Origin: Lingula anatina
Lineage: Eukaryota > Brachiopoda > Lingulata > Lingulida > Lingulidae
Reading direction: 5' to 3'
Length of the DNA stretch: 64,000 nucleotides
NCBI RefSeq assembly: GCF_001039355.2
Contig: NW_019774781.1
Span: 152,615 to 216,614 of the forward strand
How positions within the stretch are numbered: position 1 is the first letter of the stretch; each line of letters begins with the position of its first letter. The notes under the pieces are model-generated. The model was not told the DNA's origin and did no database searches. It saw only the letters and a program-made list of their open reading frames with translations. A program made the position numbers and the translations under genes. Positions 36,026 through 47,300 of this stretch are shown piece after piece.

Positions 36026-36126
36026 TTGCGGTTCAAGCAGCTTGGTAGGTTTCTCGTCAGATCGTGGGAATGGCCTGAAGTCATAGAACTCCTTTGAAAA
36101 CTCTTCTTTCCAGTGGTCAATTTTAA
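36026..36126 (-). pseudogene. Second copy of the exon at 40796-40896
   Basis: Same exon and borders as 40796-40896, shifted by 4770 bp. Reads LKIDHWKEEFSKEFYDFRPF then PRSDEKPTKLLEPQ and a GTAGTA donor. In phase with the truncated exon at 35679. It may be a real second gene copy cut by the join at 35619, or an allelic or duplicate contig. Confidence 0.65.
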
Positions 36127-36399
36127 CTGAAGTGAAACGATACCAAAAAGACTAAAAACATTTCGATACAGGAGTTTTGATATTGCTGCACTTCTTTTGT
36201 GGTCCAATTTTATTAACATATCAAATGTGTCTTAACTCTTATCACTGTTTTGAAAAGAATTTAAATAACATTTTAATTAACTTTAATCTTTTCATATTAA
36301 ATACCTTTATGTTAGTTTTTAATTTATCTTTGTGGTTTTAGTTTTTATTTGGTAGTGTAAGTAACACTGAGATGCACATGTAGCACGTTTTTAAAATGT

Positions 36400-37728
36400 A
36401 TTATTATTATTATTATTATTATTATTTACGTAAAATGTATTCCAATATATGTCGCAATAGGAAATATTGCTGAGTAGGCATTCGTCGGGGGTATATAAAC
36501 ATCAAACGAATGCGAGAGACAATTACAGACAGAAAGAGCCAAACTATGAAGATGGCCGTCCACAATTAAGTCAGAGCTGCCATGGACAGGGCAGCCGATA
36601 TATGAAGTTAACTTTTTTGCTATACTATCGAAGGTCTTTTTCGAAGCAAATAATATCATTAATATAGAAGAAACAAGTTTGTTTCTGCAAAGAGGACAGA
36701 GAAGTACATACACTTCCTTGATGTAAATTAGAGTAACTGAGAATGTAATATTTCAAGGTAAGCTTTCTATCGACTTCATTTTCACAATCTTTCAAGCTAA
36801 GAATACTGATGTTAAAATGAGGAATAATGACGAATTAGAGCTTTCGAACGTTTATTCACCAATTCTCTTTTCATACAATTTGACAAGTATTTAAAATCTA
36901 TTTCTCCGTACTGATATTGTCTTTGCGTGATTACAAGGAATTTTCCATTCTTATGTTGACTTTACCATAGAACATTCCCTTATTAGTCAATATCTACATG
37001 TAAGAGTCTTGTTTTCAACTGAAATTATCAAAAATACTATGTGAATTACTCATACTTGAATCATATCCAAAACTCAGTTATAAGGTGATAAACCTTTGAT
37101 ATGAAATTAACCAATCACATAAACTGTCACTGACTTTGACATTTTCCATCTTTTTCTGACACTTAAACATGTTCTTCACTGATTGGCTCTTGATGAAACT
37201 TAACTTATACTCAATTTCACTCTAACTTTTCATCTATTTGATTTCCCTTTTATTACCAATTGTAACTAGTGTAAGCATAAGTCATTAACTTTACAACATA
37301 CACCTTTTCTTCAAAAGAATTCGTCCTCGAATTCTAATTTGTTAACATACACTTCTTTCCTTTTTAGTTTCTTTAAAGCAAAACAAATACCGAATAACAT
37401 AAAATTCGCAAATCATTTAATCATAAACTCGTCATATTATCTCAGCGAAGTAAAAATATACCTGACATAAATATGTGTCATTCATTAATGTTCAATGTAA
37501 GTACAAATAGGACATTGTGTCATAACATTTATTGTAAGAACACAATTACCGTCAGTTCTTATTATTTTAAAAATACGTCGTTGAAATTTATTATATGATA
37601 TATCATCATCCTTACTCAGTAGTAATTCATTATAAGGGCAATATTTAGAAGTCGTCGTAATAATATGCTAACTTGGACTAAATCAGTAACATTCCATGCA
37701 TAAAATAAAGTTTGCATAATACATTTAC
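36400..37728. other. ATT microsatellite and unassigned sequence
   Basis: An ATT repeat at about 36402-36425 marks the edge of the duplicated block (a longer ATT run is at 41170-41212). Beyond it no exon was supported. Minus-strand open frames here have no convincing splice borders. Confidence 0.5.
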
Positions 37729-37843
37729 CAAAATCTAATGGTATGTGATACAACATATATCGCTTATACTCTTCAGATATCATCAAATGATGAGCACAAC
37801 CAATTAACTCCATGAAGTCCAACTCCTCGTCTAAGTTTTCAAA
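37729..37843 (-). CDS. Exon candidate, unrecognised protein
   Basis: The minus strand has TTCACAG/TTTGAAAAC as acceptor and ATTTTG/GTAAAT as donor. The 115-bp exon reads FENLDEELDFMELIGCAHHL, then MISEEYKRYMLYHIPLDF. Acidic start, amphipathic helices. It is downstream of the exon at 38715 on the same strand and could belong to the same gene if that exon has an internal donor. Family unknown. Confidence 0.45.
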
Positions 37844-38476
37844 CTGTGAACAAAATATGAATAAATTGTTTCATTTAATAAATCAGATGAAAACTTAATC
37901 TGAAATTTCGGTTCTCTTTGTTGTTTGAAGTATAATTTTAATTATTATTTTATTTTAATTAAAATTCACATATACAGAATGCTTACGTAAATTTGCAAAA
38001 AGCTTAAATGACAATGTAACAGTTCTGTCGTCAATGTAAATGTGAGATTCTGCAAAATCAAACAATTTTTTAAAATAATGATAAATATATAATTACAATA
38101 TCATAATTGATGAAAATAAAACTCTTAATACAAACATCATTATTCACAACATTGTAAAGTAAGTAAAATACCACTACTTATAATAATGATCATGGTTAAT
38201 GCAAAATATAATGGTTATTAATAAGCAGCATGTAATTCACTGTAGACATAATAAAAATGTAAATAACTACTTTGCATAACTGCCAAAGTAGTACATAGTG
38301 ATTTTAAAAAAATCATAATATTTGTCAGGACTAAAGTATCATGTTAACTCTGTGCATCTCGCACACTCTCAATAGTGATAAAGATAAATGGATCAGTTCT
38401 GATATCTTTGAAAAAGTTCGCAAGTATAAAAAATAAGTACTATGGTACTAGACAAATGCTAAAAGTCAAGTAAAAT

Positions 38477-39491
38477 TCAAATTGGAATAAAATTAATCTG
38501 CATTGTGATCAGATGGTTCGAACTGAATATAGCAAGTGCATTAACATGTTCCATGCGCAAAAATGCATAATATTCACTCTTGACTAATTTTCTTGGTTTA
38601 AAAGCTTTGAAAATTGACAATGGGATAACTCGTTCCAAATTAATACTTTCGTTTATGATGATGTTTATAATTGTCAAGCCATGCCGATTTTTGGCGTAGT
38701 CTTCAGTTGCAAAAACTGCAGGTGTAAAGACTGAAATTGTCAATATGAGAATAGTTATCACTATGAATCAGTGAGGCGCACTGCACAATATGTGACATCT
38801 CCCCTTTTATGAAGAAACATGCACTGTACTAAGACTTTAAGCTTTAACTTTGTTAACTTTAAATAATGGTGGCTTGTGTGAACCATTCAAAACAGTACCT
38901 GACTAAAGGGCAACAGTGAAACATTAACTTCAATAAACAAACTGCATAAATCACTGTTCAAAGTTTTCAATAAATAGTCTTTTCACTAAGATAAGTCTTT
39001 CAAACACACGAAGTTTAAGGTGCTAGTCTACAAAACACAACACTTAAAAGAATCACTGATTATACACTGGTAAGTGTCAATGTTCGTTCTGTTGATAAAA
39101 TGTCAACTTTCTATTTTCTAGACTAGAAGCTTTTCACAGAAACATAAACACAGTTTAGGCAGATGAAAGATGAAAGTACACATGCACTGAGATGTCAACA
39201 AAACAAAAATAAAAAAGGCAGAGGTTGCTAGCACATGCCTTAATTTATAGAATAAGCCTACCTGGGCGTTTACTAAGCTTCTCCGACCTGGTATATATCT
39301 CACATTGAACTCCAGACTTCTCAGTGCTTTTCTGGTGTTTCTTTTGATGATATTCTTTAAGTGGCGACTCAGTTTTACAGTCCTGATAGACTGGTGACTC
39401 GAGTTTACTTGTTTCGTGGAGATCAGGTATTTTCTGCAAATCATTGGAAAATCCCTAACCCTAACCCAAACTCTAACCCTAACCCTAACCC

Positions 39492-39524
<33 letters not shown>

Positions 39525-40352
39525 CTCTAACCCTAACCCTAACCCTCTAACCCTAACCCTAACCCCAACCCTAACCCTCTAACCCTAACCCCAACCCTAA
39601 CCCTAACCCTAACCNNNNNNNNNNNNNNNNNNNNNNNNNNNNNNNNNNNNNNNNNNNNNNNNNNNNNNNNNNNNNNNNNNNNNNNNNNNNNNNNNNNNNN
39701 NNNNNNNNNNNNNNNNNNNNNNNNNNNNNNNNNNNNNNNNNNNNNNNNNNNNNNNNNNNNNNNNNNNNNNNNNNNNNNNNNNNNNNNNNNNNNNNNNNNN
39801 NNNNNNNNNNNNNNNNNNNNNNNNNNNNNNNNNNNNNNNNNNNNNNNNNNNNNNNNNNNNNNNNNNNNNNNNNNNNNNNNNNNNNNNNNNNNNNNNNNNN
39901 NNNNNNNNNNNNNNNNNNNNNNNNNNNNNNNNNNNNNNNNNNNNNNNNNNNNNNNNNNNNNNNNNNNNNNNNNNNNNNNNNNNNNNNNNNNNNNNNNNNN
40001 NNNNNNNNNNNNNNNNNNNNNNNNNNNNNNNNNNNNNNNNNNNNNNNNNNNNNNNNNNNNNNNNNNNNNNNNNNNNNNNNNNNNNNNNNNNNNNNNNNNN
40101 NNNNNNNNNNNNNNNNNNNNNNNNNNNNNNNNNNNNNNNNNNNNNNNNNNNNNNNNNNNNNNNNNNNNNNNNNNNNNNNNNNNNNNNNNNNNNNNNNNNN
40201 NNNNNNNNNNNNNNNNNNNNNNNNNNNNNNNNNNNNNNNNNNNNNNAACCCTTACCCTAACCCTAACCCTAACCAAACCAAACCCTAACCCTAACCCTAA
40301 ACGTAAACCTTACCCTGACCCTAACCCTAACCCTAACCCTTAACCCCTAACC

Positions 40353-40393
<41 letters not shown>

Positions 40394-40896
40394 CCCATAA
40401 CCCCTAACCATAACCTCTAAGTTGTGTTGAACGGGGTTGGTTAATTTTCGTAACGCCTCAGTGTGTTGCTGTGGGATTCACCCAAAAAGCAGCAAAATTT
40501 TGGTGTTGAAGTTGAAAGTAAAAATTCCATGTCCATTTCATGTCCTTCCGAGATGGATTTTATCGTAATTATTTCGGAACTATAATAGTTTTAACGTAAT
40601 TTTTCGCCTAAATATAACTAACATATAGGGGATTAAGCATACAAAAAGTGGGCCTTTTAACTTTTTTACTTTTTAAAATATTTCCATTTGAAGTGTCAAA
40701 TGTCCTTCTGTAATGGCAAAAAAATACCACGGAATGGCCCATATCATCTTGTACCTCTGCTGTCGTCTATGTAGCTGCTGCTTTGGAAGTACTACTTGCG
40801 GTTCAAGCAGCTTGGTAGGTTTCTCGTCAGATCGTGGGAATGGCCTGAAGTCACAGAACTCCTTTGAAAACTCTTCTTTCCAGCGGTCAATTTTAA
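38477..40896 (-). CDS. Unrecognised gene with telomeric repeats in an intron (partial)
   Basis: Minus-strand exons 40796-40896, 39262-39433 and 38477-38715, with consistent phases across both joins. The first reads LKIDHWKEEFSKEFYDFRPF then PRSDEKPTKLLEPQ. The second starts KIPDLHETSKLESPVYQDCK and ends TRSEKLSKRP. The third starts VFATEDYAKNRHGLTIINII and is open to a stop at 38477, though an internal donor cannot be excluded. The protein is charged and hydrophilic in the first two exons. The intron between the first two contains the TTAGGG array and the N gap. No 5' exon was located. Family not recognised. Confidence 0.5.
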
Positions 40897-41167
40897 CTGA
40901 AGTGAAACGATACCAAAAAGACTAAAAACATTTTGATACAGGAGTTTTGATATTGCTGCACTTCTTTTGTGGTCCAATTTTATTAACATATCAAATGTGT
41001 CTTAACTCTTATCACTGTTTTGAAAAGAATTTAAATAACATTTTAATTAACTTTAATCTTTTCATATTAAATACCTTTATGTTAGTTTTTAATTTATCTT
41101 TGTGGTTTTAGTTTTTATTTGGTAGTGTAAGTAACACTGAGATGCACATGTAGCACGTTTTTAAAAT

Positions 41168-41214
<47 letters not shown>
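39370..41214. repeat. Upstream copy of the duplicated segment (partner 35620-36430)
   Basis: Two blocks are shared with 35620-36430. Block A (39373-39446) is offset by 3754 bp and block B (about 40508-41214) by 4770 bp; the difference comes from the unequal telomeric arrays and gap. Block B is about 99% identical by eye, with a few substitutions (for example CATCTATG/CGTCTATG). It ends in both copies at an ATT microsatellite followed by TACGTAAA. Confidence 0.9.
39453..40417. repeat. Interstitial telomeric repeat array with assembly gap
   Basis: CCCTAA units with degenerate variants (CCCTCTAA, CCCAAC, ACCAAACCAAACC) occur on both sides of a run of about 630 n (39615-40246). On the minus strand the array is TTAGGG. 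It sits in an intron, about 20 bp from the acceptor of the exon at 39433. Its true length is unknown because of the gap. Confidence 0.97.
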
Positions 41215-41244
41215 TACGTAAATCGTTTGAAAATATTTGACAAG

Positions 41245-42440
41245 TACCAAAGTCCGGGTGAATTGGTAGTTGCAGGCTGGAAAGGTAATGAATGCTAAAT
41301 CATTGACATTCCCCGCCTTAATATTGAGCAGAAAACAACATGTCCCTGTACAAAATCAGATAGCCTACTTACAATAAATTCACAGACAGTCAGCGCCTGG
41401 GTTAATTAACTACTTCAGTTCTGCTATCTCTTGTAACAAGTGCCTCGTGGTGGGGCGTACATCTCAGGTGACTCCTGCTATCAGGACGAGTGAGGTGTGT
41501 TCTCACATACACCCAAGTGTACAGTTAGTGCAAACTTAAAGAACCATAGTTTGAAGGTATTTGGAAAGTTCCAAAACCCCGTAAAATAAGATGTTAGACA
41601 TTAGTAGTGTCGGGCGGGTAAGGTAATAACTGCTTTATCATTGACATTCTCCTGTCCTTGTATTGAGCGGTAAACAACATCTCCTTGAACAAAACGTTAT
41701 CGAAGTCCCTACTTAGAATAACTTCACAGACAATCAGCGCATTGATTAATTAACTACTTCAGTTCTGCTATCTCTTGTATCAAGTGCCTCGTGGTGCATT
41801 GTAAATCTCAGGTGACTCCTGCTATCAGGACGAGTGAGGTGTGTTCTCATGTACACCCAAGCCTAAATTTTGTGTTGACTTAAAGAACTATTGTTTGAAA
41901 GTATTTGGAAAGTTCCAAANGAATAACTTCACAGACAATCAGCGCATTGATTAATTAACTACTTCAGTTCTGCTATCTCTTGTATCAAGTGCCTCGTGGT
42001 GCAGTGTACATCTCAGGTGACTCCGGCTATCAGGACGAGTGAGGTGTGTTCTCATGTACACCCAAGCCTACATTTTGTGTTGACTTAAAGAACTATTGTT
42101 TAAAAGTATTTGGAAAGTTCCAAAACCACGTAAAATAAGATGTTATTCATTGGTAGTGTCGGGCGGGGAAGGTAGTAACTGCTTAATTATTGACATTCTA
42201 CTGTCTTTGCATTGAGCAGTAAACAACATGTCTCTGTACAAAATGTTATCAGAGTGCCTACTTACAAGAACTTCGCAGACAATCAGCGTCTGGGTTAATA
42301 AACTAGCCCAGTTCTGCTATCTCCTGTATCAAGAGCCTCGTGGTGCAGCGTACATGTACATCTCAGGTGACTCCGGCTATCAGGACGAGTGAGGTGTGAT
42401 CTCATGTACACCCAAGTCTACAGTTAGTGCGGGTTTAAAG
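41245..42440. repeat. ~345-bp tandem satellite
   Basis: Units share CAGCGC..TTAATTAACTACTTCAG, TTCTGCTATCTC, CAAGTGCCTCGTGGTG and ATCAGGACGAGTGAGGTGTG. Equivalent points fall at about 41385, 41728, 41932 and 42277. The 204-bp segment before the n at 41920 (41716-41919) is repeated almost exactly after it (41921-42124), so one apparent unit is probably an assembly duplicate. Spacing elsewhere is about 345 bp. Confidence 0.88.
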
Positions 42441-43804
42441 GAGCCATCTAAAATATGTGTAAACTAAGAATATAAACTTAATCGCAGTGTTTGAAATTAA
42501 TCTTGATAATTGGCCATTACATTTACCTCTGTAAGTTCAAGTATAATTTTTACAAATTTATGGAGATGATTTATTTTTCAATATTAAAATAATAATGTGG
42601 AATTGGAAATTAGAATATCCTTTAAATAATATCTTTCGATGATTGAACTGCGTGGCTTCTAAACATTTTTCACGAAACGGAAGGCTGAATTTAGCGCAAA
42701 TCCATGGTTGATTGAACTAAGATATAAATAAAGAAACTATATAAACACACGGTTACAGGATGTCGGGGACTGGGAGCTTGTCTGAAGAGCACATCGACCT
42801 ATAAAAAAAATCAAATTTGGCACTTAACTAATTTAACAGCGCTGCTCTTGCCTATATCAATTACTATTGTCTCTTATCATGTTTACTAGATATGAATTAT
42901 AGACACGTTAATATTAAATAAAATCAGGTGATTCTGTAACAGTCCATGGGTCCAAGGAGGGTGGCGAGAGGATAATACGGAAAATAAGAAGCTACCAGTA
43001 GTAAACCGCAACTAGATTTTTAGTTGATAACGATTTTTAAATGTTGTTGGTCATACAATCATGAATCAGAATAATTGTGCCTATACAATTGATACAGAGG
43101 ACTTGTACATACAGGTGACTTTAATAAGCACAGGATTTTCTATTATGTTCCGTGAAAAATAAAATAATATCATGGTTGGCCAAAAATTGTACGCACAGTG
43201 CATCCGTGCGTATGCCTAGTTACGCCCATGCCAGTAGGTCAAACTGATACCAACAACTCCCCCCCCCCCCCACACACACACACTAGCCAGGAGATACAAA
43301 AAAAGAAAGCAAGCTGTGTGTGGAGTTGTACTGTAGAGTGTCCGCCTTGATTGCAAGGTGGACCGTATTCAACAGTTAAATCGAGCCTCATTTGATCCAT
43401 TTGAAATACATGTAAACGTGGCACATCCGTCGAGCGTACTTGCAAACTCGGTATCGAGGTGGTCTGATAGCATACAGTGGCTCACAAAAACAATCAGCAA
43501 ATCATTTTCACACGTACATGTACCAATATATAAGCGTGTCCATATAAAAGCGACCAATAAAGATAAAACGGTTAACATGGAATTTTAGTACACTTTCGGC
43601 AATTTACATACACATATACTTTGAATGAGTAGCAAAATACGATAAATAAGTGAAGTGCCTGTAGCCATCAAAAGACGTTGACATTCATAATAAACTATAA
43701 ATAATTACTCAGATTATTTACAATTAAATTTACGTTTTTCTATCCTTGAACTAAAAACATTTACAAACGGAACAGACTTTTTGGATCACTCTGTAAGTAC
43801 GGTG
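42441..43804. other. Intergenic, astacin gene upstream flank
   Basis: No exon supported. A C-run with CA repeats lies at about 43258-43283. Confidence 0.5.
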
Positions 43805-43810
43805 TATAAG
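43805..43810 (+). promoter_or_regulatory. Possible TATA box of the astacin-lectin gene
   Basis: TATAAG inside GTGTATAAGGCAG, about 40 bp before the ATG at 43847. It would imply a very short leader. Position and context are suggestive only. Confidence 0.35.
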
Positions 43811-43846
43811 GCAGGGGGAGAATACGGCAGTCACCACACAAGCAAA

Positions 43847-44058
43847 ATGGCTTCGACGGTCGTATTGTCAGCGCTTCTATGTGTGTTTGCTGTAGGACTC
43901 AATGCAGGTAACTGAACGACGTTGTTAACATTTGATTAATGGTGGCGTTGATTTTAACTTTCATTAATGTATTACTGCAGGAATGATTTCCATATTTTTA
44001 AGCCAAGATTGGCGAGTAAAGAAGAAATGTCGTATCGTTTTGTTTTAATTTTATCCAT

Positions 44059-44124
<66 letters not shown>

Positions 44125-44304
44125 ATTTTATTATCTCGAGAAAATTTTATATGTTAAAAGTCACTTATTCGGTCTGGTTCTATTGAATACATTTTTGTTC
44201 CATCTTCATTTCCTGTTTTAAGCACCCCCAGGAGGACCCAAGCTCCCTTCAGAAGACTGGATGGAAGTAGCAGGAATCTATGGAGGTGAAAATAGTTCTA
44301 TGTC

Positions 44305-44342
<38 letters not shown>

Positions 44343-47300
44343 GATATATTCTTATTTATATCGAGTTCTTTCACTCTGTTATCATTTAAGATTGTCAGTA
44401 GATGGAAATCTAGGCTAAAACAGAAGCACAGTTAGTTAGTTATTGCCTATATTCTTTTCTTTCTTTTTTTATTTTATTTTATTTCTTTTTTTTTTTCAAT
44501 AAAAGCCAATTATCATAACTTAGAAGAACAGAGTAAGTGGCAGTGCAGAAGTAGCAGGAGTAATATAATGTAATTTAAATACATTGTCGTTCTTATCTAA
44601 TTTTTTATATTCATTTATTCAGATAACATCGACGGAGATATCGTGGAGACCAAGGTAAGCATTGATGACGATTTTTTTTTATTTTGTAATGTTGTAAACT
44701 TTACAGTGCTTTTTGGTGCTGTTTGCCTTTTGCTTTAACTATGTTATATGCAAAAGGTTGCCCCTCTTAGATTACATGCATAAAAGGATCGAGTTTAAAA
44801 AAAAACAGTATTACGAGCGAATCGAAACAAAACCAGATAATTTATAAAATTCGCTTTTCCTTCACACCAAAGTAAAAATATCCTTTTCTGCTGCTTTATT
44901 TTCATACAAGTCTATACATATACACCCTTCAGTCTCGCTTAAGGTCTTCGGGAAAACGCCGGGTGCGTTATCTGCTTCGTGACTCAGGCAGAGCTAAGGC
45001 CAGTATCTTACAAGATAAAATTAGAAACGGTCATGATTCGTGTGTCCCATATCCAGTTCATACGTTCTGGGTTTCAGTCTACTTCCCTTTAGCTTCCGGG
45101 GGTGGGTGGCACAGAGATTATGTTGCCTCGATTTTCAAGGCAAATATTTAACAGAAGACGACAACAATTTTACTATGCTGTTTAGGGCACAGTGATGAGA
45201 AAACTAGTATTTTTCTCGGTGTAGCCCCGTTTCACTCGTTGTGCATTTCTTTTTTTTTTTTTTTTTTTAGGGGGGGGGGGCGATGAAGGGAGAAAAGGGC
45301 ACCTCTAAAGTTATGATAGGGGTAGATGTCTTTTCTTGCTGGATTAGCCCATCAAACTTCACAACTCAGATCTATACGTACGAGATATTCTGTATTACAA
45401 TACATGTATAACGTACAAGTAGATGTTATGTTTTATATTGATAAAGTATTTCAAAAAGTTAAAACTTTTGACAATTCTTGATGAAATCATCGCTTATGTT
45501 ATAGAATATATAAGATATTATATTTAAGTACAACGTAGATGTTATGTCATATTTTGATAAAAAAAATGTTGACTTCTGGCAATCAGTGATAAAATCATTG
45601 GTAATGTAATGCAGGATATTATATTTTGTAATAAATACAACGTTAATGTTATGTTATATTTCAACTAGAAAAGAACTCCGAGAGCGTAGACCTCCGCCAA
45701 GACAGCAATTTTTGATTATTATTGACTATTGATTGATTATTGATCCAGATCACCACCAAAAACTAATTATCTGTTCCTTGGCCCACTTCTGACAGTTCCT
45801 GAAAATTTCATCAAAATCGGTCCATAACTTTTTGATGACAGACAAACAAACAAACAAACAAACAGGGGTGAAAACATAACTTCCTGCGCGGAGGTAATAA
45901 AAAAAATTCAGAAAGTTTAAACTTTTTGAATCTGATGATAAATTATTGGTGATGTTATATGTTTCAGAATACAAGATATTCTATTACCAAAACCTGGCCA
46001 GGCGGGGTTGTACCATACGTCATTGACCCAACTATACGTGAGTGAATCATGCTGGCGGTTTTGCATACGTCATCGTATAAAGTCATGAACACAAAGTGAC
46101 ATTAACAGATTTTCCAAATGTGTTTACGTGTTACGTTATCTTGCAAAAAAAACTGCATAAATAAAAACGTGGTGGGATACTAATTTACGGCATACACTCA
46201 GAGCTACATTAGTAAGTTTAGCGGGGGGGTAAAAACAAATGACACGATTCAGTTAATAAAAATATGACACGGTAATGAAAAAATGCTCAATATACAATTT
46301 GCTTTAAGAGTGATAAACATTTGATATAACTAGTTATAAAAAAAAAGAATGGAAATAAAACACCACTTTGATATGAGCATATTTGGTTTGTGCGTGTGCA
46401 AAGTCAATATTTTTACCTGGATTACATTATCCCATCTAGAATCTGAGGGCAGACAGAGGATAGGTAATGCGGTGAAACATTACAAGGAGAAGACCTGCAT
46501 CCAATGGATACCGCGAACCAACCAGAGAGATTACGTTCTCTTTACAGCTGCGGGCAAAGGGTAAGTAGGCCTACCAGTAGATAGAGTCAGGTTGACAGAA
46601 AGAAAAAGACAAGTGTTTGCGTTTTTTAAGTTTCAAGATTTTTAGTAATGTGGAACAGAACTGGCGGTTTTCAGTCAAGAACATTTAGAACATTTAGGTT
46701 AACATTTAGAAAATTGGAAAACGTTTTATCGTTTTATCTTTGGGATAAAGTAACACTTGATGAAATTTCAAAAATAATTAACTCATACTGTATTGCTTTA
46801 ACGTTTGAAGTAGATAATTTATATTTTTTAATTTTTTATCGTATTTGATTTCTTGGGCCATTAATTTTTGGGAACACAGGTTCAACAGCCCTATTGGTAA
46901 GGTCGGTGGTATGCAGAAGATTAACTTAGAGTTCGCCTGCACGCGCTACGACGACGCCGCCGTCATCCACGAGATGATGCACAGTTTGGGATTCGGTCAC
47001 GAGCAAAATCGTCCCGACAGAGAGAACTTCGTGAGAATCAACACCCAGAATATTGGAAGTAAGCATAGTTTGCTTCAGAGAACGTTGAAGTTCTGGAAAA
47101 GTAGAGTAAAAAGGGGATGGGTTTGATTTCCTCACTTCTTATTAAGTATTGTATATACGTACGGTGTATTATGCATGATGATATCGTATAACGACACATC
47201 CCTTTATTTTCATTCGTTATAATTTTTTCATTTTTCATTCAAGCGATCAATCCAAAATAATTTTTGAAACGATACGAAGTGTTGTTTTCTTAAGACTCGA

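Noticed and set aside
36426-36713. 95-codon minus-strand frame
   Set aside because: No convincing splice borders, and the composition is not clearly coding.
39539-40276. 245-codon minus-strand frame across the N gap
   Set aside because: It is made of unknown residues and Val-Arg repeats from telomeric sequence.
40713-40925. Plus-strand Ser/Cys-rich frame (and its copy at 35945)
   Set aside because: The opposite strand carries a better exon with an acceptor, a donor and phases that match the next exon.
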